From assembly GCA_903886985.1 (NCBI GenBank), contig CAISOI010000460.1, positions 1-6,670 on the forward strand: a stretch of 6,670 bases of DNA, read 5' to 3'. Both the position numbers and the translations under genes were made by a program. Positions 1 through 4,916 of the stretch are shown in pieces. Under the pieces are notes generated by a model. That model saw only the letters and a list, made by a program, of their open reading frames with translations, ran no database searches and was not told where the DNA came from. This stretch comes from an uncultured Chthonomonas sp. Lineage in GTDB: Bacteria; Armatimonadota; Chthonomonadetes; Chthonomonadales; CAJBBX01. Position 1 is the stretch's first letter, and every line of letters starts with the position of its first letter.

Positions 1-51
1 CTCAAAGGAAACGTCACAATCACTGTTAAGCCTACAATAGTAACCGGATAA
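1..51 (+). CDS. C-terminal tail of an unidentified upstream gene (partial)
   Basis: Frame 1 is open from the left edge and ends in TAA at 49-51, encoding LKGNVTITVKPTIVTG. The alternating hydrophobic and polar residues suggest a final beta strand, as in secreted or cell-surface proteins, but 16 residues cannot identify a family. The other two plus-strand frames also hit stops within about 40 bases, so the frame choice rests on how protein-like the tail looks and on the strong plus-strand terminator about 60 bases downstream, which needs an upstream transcript to end. No function is proposed. Confidence 0.4.
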   Translation, partial: LKGNVTITVKPTIVTG

Positions 52-112
52 AACTCAACATACGCAAAGCTACATCTCAATTATTAAGTTGGCAATGACT
101 TCTATGGAACCT

Positions 113-149
113 AGTAACCGATGGTCTCTTTGACCGTCGGTTACTTTTT
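113..149 (+). terminator. Rho-independent terminator of the upstream transcript
   Basis: The left arm at 113-126 (AGTAACCGATGGTC) pairs with the right arm at 132-145 (GACCGTCGGTTACT) over 14 positions, with one T-G wobble and a five-base loop TCTTT. A run of five T (145-149) follows immediately. The opposite strand has no comparable U-tract, so it acts on plus-strand transcripts. It probably ends the transcript of the gene whose tail lies at 1-51 and insulates the isomerase/tpiA pair, which therefore needs its own promoter in 150-210. I see no convincing -35/-10 pair there; TTGAAA at 168-173 is the best -35-like hexamer but has no good partner. Confidence 0.9.
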
Positions 150-209
150 GTGTCATTATGTGACTGATTGAAAACTAGTGTATTGATGTTAAACGGCACT
201 CGAATCTTC

Positions 210-214
210 GGAGG
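210..214 (+). promoter_or_regulatory. Ribosome binding site fixing a GTG start
   Basis: GGAGG at 210-214 lies five bases before the GTG at 220. An ATG at 218-220 overlaps this GTG but is followed directly by TGA, so it can only encode a one-codon peptide. The strong Shine-Dalgarno sequence and the open frame after GTG support GTG as the real start. Confidence 0.8.
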
Positions 215-219
215 ACAAT

Positions 220-1059
220 GTGAAACTGGGTATCATGCTGGCGGGTAAAAAGCCGGAAGACATCACAGCAAAACTAGATCATGCAAGAGAAGCTGGATAT
301 TCTATTTGCCAGCTGAATCTACTGCAAACGGGTGTTACAAGAGCGGAATTGGTTCAAATAGCAGATGCACTGGTGGACCGAGGAATGCGCGCAGTCGCAA
401 TCGGTTGCTATGTTAACCCCTTGAAACCCGACGATCCCTCCTGCATGGGCACGACTGCGGCGGATCTCGATGTGGTGCTACATGCTCTGGACATTCTTGG
501 TGCGCGCAAAGTTGTCTTCTATAGCGGAACACTTGCATCCCACGTTTCCGAATCCCACGAAGAGAATGCCACCGAATCGAACGAAGCGATTTTGCGGGAT
601 TTTTTGATTGGGGTGGTCGCAAACACGCGCGCTCGACACTACTATCTCTGTATTGAGTTGTATCACGGTCACGTACTGCCAAACGAAGAAAAGGCAATAG
701 AGTTTCACAACTCGTTGCCTGAAGCAGTTGCAGAACGAGTCCGATATGTTCTGGACGCAACGAATTTCATAACTCCGGAGCGGTATTCCGATAAGGACCG
801 AGAAGCAGTCAATATTGTAAGCGCACTTGGCCCGCTTTCTGGCGTTGTACACCTGAAAGATTGCATTATGCCTCCGGACGGAGATCCCGGTATGCCTGGC
901 CCCGGGATGGGAGCACTGGACTATGCGTCCTATTTGCAGGCACTCAAGGAGCATTCTGCTCCCGATACTCCTGCAGTCGTACGAAATGTACCACCTACAG
1001 AATATGCAGACGTGCGCGACTTCCTGTTGCGCAGTGCTGATTACTGGGAACTTGCTTAG
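220..1059 (+). CDS. Sugar phosphate isomerase/epimerase-like TIM-barrel protein
   Basis: The 279-residue product has the length and layout of the xylose-isomerase-like TIM-barrel (AP endonuclease 2) superfamily: cytoplasmic, metal-dependent enzymes that isomerise or epimerise sugars, sugar phosphates or inositols. The first strand is KLGIML (2-7). Likely metal ligands are Glu146 in CIELYHGH, Asp179 in YVLDATNF and His211 in VVHLKD; GPGMGALDY (227-235) resembles the usual glycine-rich turn before an aromatic 'DY' helix. The fourth ligand, normally a Glu in the last barrel strand, seems to be missing: the aligned segment reads AVVRNVPPTEY, with Arg255 and Asn256 where a Glu-His pair is usual. 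The start is GTG with GGAGG five bases upstream, and the stop is TAG. It precedes tpiA by 14 bases and is probably co-transcribed with it, suggesting a role in sugar or sugar-phosphate metabolism. The substrate cannot be told from sequence. The superfamily assignment is firm; activity is uncertain. Confidence 0.85.
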   Translation: MKLGIMLAGKKPEDITAKLDHAREAGYSICQLNLLQTGVTRAELVQIADALVDRGMRAVAIGCYVNPLKPDDPSCMGTTAADLDVVLHALDILGARKVVFYSGTLASHVSESHEENATESNEAILRDFLIGVVANTRARHYYLCIELYHGHVLPNEEKAIEFHNSLPEAVAERVRYVLDATNFITPERYSDKDREAVNIVSALGPLSGVVHLKDCIMPPDGDPGMPGPGMGALDYASYLQALKEHSAPDTPAVVRNVPPTEYADVRDFLLRSADYWELA

Positions 1060-1062
1060 GAG
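1058..1062 (+). promoter_or_regulatory. Ribosome binding site of tpiA overlapping the upstream stop codon
   Basis: AGGAG at 1058-1062 shares two bases with the TAG stop (1057-1059) of the isomerase-like gene and lies 11 bases before the tpiA ATG at 1074. Ribosomes finishing the first gene would cover this site, so translation of the two genes is probably coupled. Confidence 0.65.
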
Positions 1063-1073
1063 AAATCGCCGAC

Positions 1074-1871
1074 ATGCGGCATAAGATAATCGCTGGAAAT
1101 TGGAAGATGCACAAAACAACCGCAGAAGCGGTTGAGTTGATCAATGAAATTCGCGCCGCGCTCTCAGGAGATTTCGCAGCTGATGTTGTAGTCTGCCCTA
1201 CTTTTACTGCTCTCTACACCGCTTCTTCAGCCCTCAAAGATTCAGGCATCAAACTTGGTGCGCAGAACATGTTTTGGAAAGATAAGGGCGCCTACACGGG
1301 TCAGATCTCTTCTTCGATGCTGAAAGATGTTGGAGCGGAGTATGTAATTTTAGGACATTCTGAAGCTCGAGGGCGTTTCGGCGTACCAGAGCCAGATTTC
1401 ACTCCTGAGATACTCTCCTATTTTGGTGAGTCGGACTCAACCATCAACCGTAAAACCATTGCCGCCCTTACTGCTGGACTTGTGCCTATCGTGTGCGTTG
1501 GAGAAACTATCGACGAGCGTAACGCAGGCGTGACAGACAGAGTAGTTGAAGAACAACTCACGGTTGCTCTTGAAACGATTCCTTCCGAAGAAACCTGCAA
1601 AATCGTTTTTGCTTATGAACCTGTTTGGGCGATTGGTACAGGCGAAGTTTGCGATGCCGATGAAGCGGACCGAGTATGTGGGGTTATTCGCTCAACTGTC
1701 GCAAAATTGTTTGACTCAGCCACCGGCGAAACAGTGCGTATTCAGTATGGTGGAAGCGTAAAGCCAAATAATGCTGCGGATCTTCTCTCGCGACCAAACA
1801 TAGATGGAGCATTAGTTGGGGGAGCGAGCTTGAGCGCGTCGGATTTCGCAGCAATCGTTATGGCAGCATAG
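1074..1871 (+). CDS. tpiA: Triosephosphate isomerase with an extra loop
   Basis: This cytoplasmic glycolytic enzyme interconverts dihydroxyacetone phosphate and glyceraldehyde 3-phosphate. All catalytic residues are present: Asn9 and Lys11 in AGNWKM, His95 in VILGHSE, and Glu182 in AYEPVWAIGTG, which also forms the mobile phosphate-gripping loop 6. The phosphate-binding YGGSV (225-229) and GALVGGASL (245-253) are intact. At 265 residues it is about 15 longer than usual. The extra length sits right after HSE: most family members read HSERR, two or so residues, then FGE, whereas here about 18 residues (98-115, including RGRFGVPEPDF) separate HSE from YFGESD. The Arg that normally follows HSE is Ala. 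The ATG is chosen because N-terminal RHKIIAGNWKM matches the family start and AGGAG lies 11 bases upstream. It is the second gene of a two-gene unit and is followed by a strong terminator. Confidence 0.96.
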   Translation: MRHKIIAGNWKMHKTTAEAVELINEIRAALSGDFAADVVVCPTFTALYTASSALKDSGIKLGAQNMFWKDKGAYTGQISSSMLKDVGAEYVILGHSEARGRFGVPEPDFTPEILSYFGESDSTINRKTIAALTAGLVPIVCVGETIDERNAGVTDRVVEEQLTVALETIPSEETCKIVFAYEPVWAIGTGEVCDADEADRVCGVIRSTVAKLFDSATGETVRIQYGGSVKPNNAADLLSRPNIDGALVGGASLSASDFAAIVMAA

Positions 1872-1897
1872 TTTCAACCGAATCCGGAACCGATAAC

Positions 1898-1937
1898 AAA
1901 AAGACTGCCTCCCCAATATTGAGGAGTCAGTCTTTTT
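1898..1937. terminator. Bidirectional intrinsic terminator between convergent genes
   Basis: AAAAAGACTG (1898-1907) and CAGTCTTTTT (1928-1937) are perfect reverse complements. Inside them CTCC pairs with GGAG after a single mismatch, closing on an AT-rich loop. Both strands therefore give a hairpin followed by a run of five U, so one element can stop tpiA transcripts (stop codon ends at 1871) and transcripts of the minus-strand VWA gene (stop codon at 1957-1959). Confidence 0.92.
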
Positions 1938-1956
1938 GACTTAGAATAGGCACGAG

Positions 1957-3813
1957 CTAGTTAGTCACGAAGATACGACGATGGAACGCGTACCACTCAA
2001 ACCCAATCAATATGAGCAACAACGCAGCTAACCACGGCCATAGTTCTCGGACAACCTTGACTTCATGCCCCATCTTCGTAGTGGGATTAACGCCCATGTC
2101 TGGGGCTTTCTTCGGAGTTATGTCGGATTCCGTATAATCCGCCAGATTTGCAGCAAACAGATGTTTGAAATTGGGACCCGACACATCATAAATCCCAATC
2201 TGATCTGTGTCATCAAAAACAACCCCGCCTCGCTGCATGACCGTGAACTCACGTTTCTGTCCGTCAGGCTTAGTAATCGTGACATTGCCAACAGTCGCCG
2301 GAATATCCAGCGAGATCGCCTGTCCCGTATGAATTTGGGAGCTTGCATCGTCATCAGAATGCGCCAACCAACGAACTGCATTGGACAAAAAGATAGGATA
2401 GAATACCGACAACGGAAATTGACCGTGCGCAACATCCAAATTGAAGCCTGTCCACAGTGAGCGCGTCTTTCCCTTTTCACCCACCACGATTGCAGAACCA
2501 TTTTCAGAGCCCGCCAACTCCTGTCCCCATGCACTCACTTTGCCTGACCTCATGGAGGTCCAATGGAGATTGCCAAAATCAACATAACGCATAACTGGAT
2601 GTGTTCTGTTAGGATCAATGATCGTCTGGTTCGCTGTCTCTTCCTGCAGCTGCGCTGGGGATTGGTCACTGGTGCAGTTTACAAACATGTAGTTGCCGTC
2701 CGGCAATTTTGCAGGTGCAAACCCGTCGAAAACGACAACATCATATCCTTCGCCGGACTTATACTCCTTCGGACCTATCGCTTTTAGAGTTACGTTTGGG
2801 TCAACTTCAATGCCGTTCTTCAGAAATACGTTGCCCTCACTTACCAGCAAAGTACGAACTGGTTTCCTTGGATTGATAACCATTGCTGCCTGATTATCAA
2901 CAGATAGATCATCCCTAACGTCAATCTTCACCGTTAATCCGAATGACTCAGTGGGTTCCGGCAAATCAAAAATGTCAGGATTTTCCGCGCTAGGGGCAAG
3001 TGTGACTTCGTGTGCGTCAACAGTCTGTTTCCCGTGTAATAACTCCACATTGAACGTCCGAGGTTTTGTATCAAAATTTCGAACTGTGACGAAGGCTTGG
3101 ACAGTCTTCTCACCAGTCAGAGACCGCCGGTAGTCCACTGCAACAATTCCAACGTTATGTCCAGCTACTCCAATCGGGTGAAATACAACTCGCGTCTTGC
3201 CGAGGTCCACACTTGTAATTGGCGGGAAAGCTCCGTCGGTGACGATATCTAGTTGTGAACTATCGCGAGAAGATACGAGGGCAGCACCGAGATTGACCGC
3301 GTCTCGCATATTGGTAATGGTCTCCCGTGCCTTTATACTATCAATCTTGCGATAGAGTTCGCTCTTGTCTCCCGTAAACCCTGAGAGTGCATCAGGACGC
3401 GCGGCGGCAGAAAGAATCATCAATTGGTCTTCAGGGCGCATCTCATTTACAATTTTACGCGCTTCCTGTTTTGCAACTTCAAGTCGCGACTTACCGGTGT
3501 CGGTCGCGAGCATGGAAGCAGAAGCGTCCACAATCACGACGACGGAGCGCCCTCCCAATCCCTTGCCTTGCCAGAACGGTCTTGACACCGCCAGAACCAA
3601 CAGCAGAACTGCCAGAAGCTGCAGATACATCAACAGGTTCTTTCGGAGCTTTTGGAACGGAGAGTTTGCCTGTACGTCCCGGATAACCTGCGCCCACAAA
3701 AACGTTGACGAGACAGTCACGTCTTTCCGACGGAGCTTTAGGATATACATCAAAACGACCAGCCCCGCCAACGGTGCAACCCAAATTAGATTTAGAGGAT
3801 TCAGAAAGCGCAA
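1957..3813 (-). CDS. BatA-like membrane protein with von Willebrand factor A domain
   Basis: The 618-residue protein begins with the aerotolerance-regulator (BatA) type N-terminus: a transmembrane helix at about 8-27, the LKLRRK turn, a short loop ending FQKLRKNLLMYLQ, and a second helix at about 60-78 leading to SRPFW. A VWA domain follows with a full metal-binding MIDAS: Asp96-x-Ser98-x-Ser100 (VDASASM), Thr167 (TNMRDA) and Asp193 (VTDGAF). Next come a beta-rich region (about 225-310), a segment resembling the glutamine-amidotransferase-like fold often found in these proteins (YDVVVFDGF, 357-365), and a C-terminal helix (about 591-609) with a basic tail. The bulk should lie between helices 2 and 3, outside the cytoplasmic membrane. 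BatA-family proteins are usually neighbours of MoxR-type AAA+ ATPases, but none is in this window. The start is TTG, six bases after the preceding gene's stop, with GGAG nine bases upstream. It may instead be a generic VWA/DUF protein; its exact role is unknown. Confidence 0.85.
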   Translation of the reverse strand: MRFLNPLNLIWVAPLAGLVVLMYILKLRRKDVTVSSTFLWAQVIRDVQANSPFQKLRKNLLMYLQLLAVLLLVLAVSRPFWQGKGLGGRSVVVIVDASASMLATDTGKSRLEVAKQEARKIVNEMRPEDQLMILSAAARPDALSGFTGDKSELYRKIDSIKARETITNMRDAVNLGAALVSSRDSSQLDIVTDGAFPPITSVDLGKTRVVFHPIGVAGHNVGIVAVDYRRSLTGEKTVQAFVTVRNFDTKPRTFNVELLHGKQTVDAHEVTLAPSAENPDIFDLPEPTESFGLTVKIDVRDDLSVDNQAAMVINPRKPVRTLLVSEGNVFLKNGIEVDPNVTLKAIGPKEYKSGEGYDVVVFDGFAPAKLPDGNYMFVNCTSDQSPAQLQEETANQTIIDPNRTHPVMRYVDFGNLHWTSMRSGKVSAWGQELAGSENGSAIVVGEKGKTRSLWTGFNLDVAHGQFPLSVFYPIFLSNAVRWLAHSDDDASSQIHTGQAISLDIPATVGNVTITKPDGQKREFTVMQRGGVVFDDTDQIGIYDVSGPNFKHLFAANLADYTESDITPKKAPDMGVNPTTKMGHEVKVVRELWPWLAALLLILIGFEWYAFHRRIFVTN

Positions 3814-3819
3814 ATGCGT

Positions 3820-4809
3820 CTACTCCATCGGGTACGAAAGTCCCCATTTTGCCCGCAGAGTGTCCAACGAAGACATAATTTGCAGGGTTTGATCAAGCGG
3901 CATAACATCACTTTCCAATTTTCCGGCCCGTAGACATTCTCCAACATGTTGGGCTTCATATTGAAAGCCGGAACTCTCAACAGGGTGATACAATTCTTCC
4001 ACGGATCCGCCGGGCCCTGTGACAGTCATACGCTCTGGCTTCCACCATGGCGAATGAATAACAATGTTGCCGTGGGTTCCGTAAATACGTGCTGCGTGTT
4101 CCGTGTTGGTCCGCACAGCTTGACTTACGATCGATATCTGCCCACCTGGATATCCAAGCACTGCTGCAGACTGCTCGTCGACTCTCGTCTCTCCGATTGT
4201 TGCTACTCCTGAGATTCGATCTGGCTGACCAAATACCATGTAGGAGAGCGACAATGGGTAAATTCCAACGTCGAGCAGGGCGCCTCCCGCAAGTGCCGGA
4301 TCAAACAATCTGCCAGATGGCTCGATTCCCGTTCGGAATCCGAAGTCAGCTTGAAGCATTCGCGGCTCGCCGATTGCACCGTCTGCCAATAAGTCTCTTA
4401 CCTTGAACATGATGGGGAAAAATCGGGTCCACATTCCTTCCATGAGGAAAAGTTTTTTATCTCGTGCCACTGCAACAACTTCTTGGGCTTGCTTCAAATT
4501 CACCGTAAACGGTTTCTCACTAAGGACCGGTTTTCCCGCATTTAGTGCCAGTAAGCTGTGTTCGCGATGCATAGGGTGTGGAGTTGCAACATAGATAATA
4601 TCAACTTCTGGATCAGATACCAGAGCTTCGTACGTAGCGTGACGATTGGGAATGTCAAATTCATTAGCGAATTCGTCAGCCTTTGCCTGCGATCGCGAAC
4701 CAACAGCGACAACCTTCGCGTCCGTGAGTACCTGCACACCAGCAGTAAACTTTTTGGCTATGCTGCCTGCGCCGAGTATCCCCCAGCGAACCGTCGTGAG
4801 ATCCGACAT
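3820..4809 (-). CDS. Gfo/Idh/MocA family NAD(P)-dependent oxidoreductase
   Basis: The 329-residue cytoplasmic dehydrogenase has the two-domain family layout. An N-terminal Rossmann fold begins WGILGAGSIAKKF (Gly10, Gly13, Gly15) for NAD(P) binding; EKPF contains the conserved catalytic Lys99; the C-terminal domain carries GALLDVGIYP with Asp180 and Tyr184. EGMWTRFFP (124-132) and LLDVGIYPLSLSYMVFG resemble the dihydrodiol dehydrogenase / 1,5-anhydrofructose reductase branch, so a cyclic sugar or diol is a likely substrate, but this cannot be settled by eye. An ATG at 4833 would add eight residues; I prefer 4809 because GGAGA (4821-4817) sits seven bases upstream, the protein then starts MSDLTTVRWGILGAG, and the possible -10 at 4852-4847 leaves no room for a ribosome site before 4833. 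The stop is TAG. The BatA-like gene follows after six bases. The permease lies upstream, supporting a role in processing an imported carbohydrate. Confidence 0.93.
   Translation of the reverse strand: MSDLTTVRWGILGAGSIAKKFTAGVQVLTDAKVVAVGSRSQAKADEFANEFDIPNRHATYEALVSDPEVDIIYVATPHPMHREHSLLALNAGKPVLSEKPFTVNLKQAQEVVAVARDKKLFLMEGMWTRFFPIMFKVRDLLADGAIGEPRMLQADFGFRTGIEPSGRLFDPALAGGALLDVGIYPLSLSYMVFGQPDRISGVATIGETRVDEQSAAVLGYPGGQISIVSQAVRTNTEHAARIYGTHGNIVIHSPWWKPERMTVTGPGGSVEELYHPVESSGFQYEAQHVGECLRAGKLESDVMPLDQTLQIMSSLDTLRAKWGLSYPME
3823..3826 (-). promoter_or_regulatory. Ribosome binding site fixing a TTG start
   Basis: On the minus strand GGAG (3826-3823) lies nine bases before TTG at 3813. It is inside the last codons of the oxidoreductase gene, so the two minus-strand genes are probably translated in a coupled way. 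TTG is chosen because the encoded RFLNPLNLIW fits the BatA-type N-terminus and no ATG or GTG codon is well placed nearby in this frame. Confidence 0.6.
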
Positions 4810-4816
4810 GAATATT

Positions 4817-4821
4817 TCTCC
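4817..4821 (-). promoter_or_regulatory. Ribosome binding site deciding the oxidoreductase start
   Basis: GGAGA on the minus strand (4821-4817) is seven bases before ATG at 4809. No comparable site precedes the alternative in-frame ATG at 4833, where only a weak AAGAAA is present. Confidence 0.7.
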
Positions 4822-4846
4822 ATTTGAAACCATTTTCTTGATAAAG

Positions 4847-4887
4847 AGTATACGGTCAGGTTAGCATGATGCGTTGACTCAAGTCAA
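4847..4887 (-). promoter_or_regulatory. Possible promoter with palindromic operator upstream of the oxidoreductase
   Basis: The 107-base gap between the permease and the oxidoreductase contains TTGACT-CA-AGTCAA (plus strand 4874-4887), a perfect six-base inverted repeat around two bases. On the minus strand its first arm reads TTGACT, a good -35-like hexamer. A TATACT -10-like hexamer lies at 4852-4847 but is too far from that -35 for a standard spacer (29 bases), while TAACCT at 4863-4858 has an acceptable 18-base spacing but a poor match. The palindrome may therefore be a regulator site rather than, or as well as, a -35. There is no terminator hairpin after the permease, so read-through from upstream is also possible. 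Confidence 0.35.
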
Positions 4888-4916
4888 TGACAATTGGGCA
4901 GCATTCTTTTGTCGTA

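Noticed and set aside
38..120. TAGTAACCG occurs at 38-46 and again at 112-120 as part of the terminator arm, suggesting an alternative pairing with 138-145
   Set aside because: Nine bases is short, the first copy lies in the presumed coding tail, and the 14-pair terminator stem would win easily. No attenuator logic is evident.
982..1059. A frameshift explaining the missing Glu in the TIM-barrel protein
   Set aside because: The residues after Arg255 (PPTEYADVRDFLL) continue in the expected family style in the same frame, so a single substitution or divergence is simpler.
478..1119. Long minus-strand open frame (213 codons) across the TIM-barrel gene
   Set aside because: It is antisense to a well-supported gene, its product is rich in Cys, Arg and Ser with no recognisable motif, and it runs over the tpiA start and ribosome site.
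2065..2460. Plus-strand open frame of 131 codons inside the VWA gene
   Set aside because: Mirror of the minus-strand gene; no domain, no good ribosome site, and the opposite strand has a clear domain order.
3365..3892. Plus-strand open frame of 175 codons spanning the VWA/oxidoreductase junction
   Set aside because: Low-complexity Arg/Ser/Thr-rich translation crossing two genuine genes; treated as chance.
4810..4833. ATG at 4833 as the oxidoreductase start, adding eight residues
   Set aside because: Weak upstream ribosome site, and the added residues MVSNGEIF actually contain the GGAGA site of the ATG at 4809.
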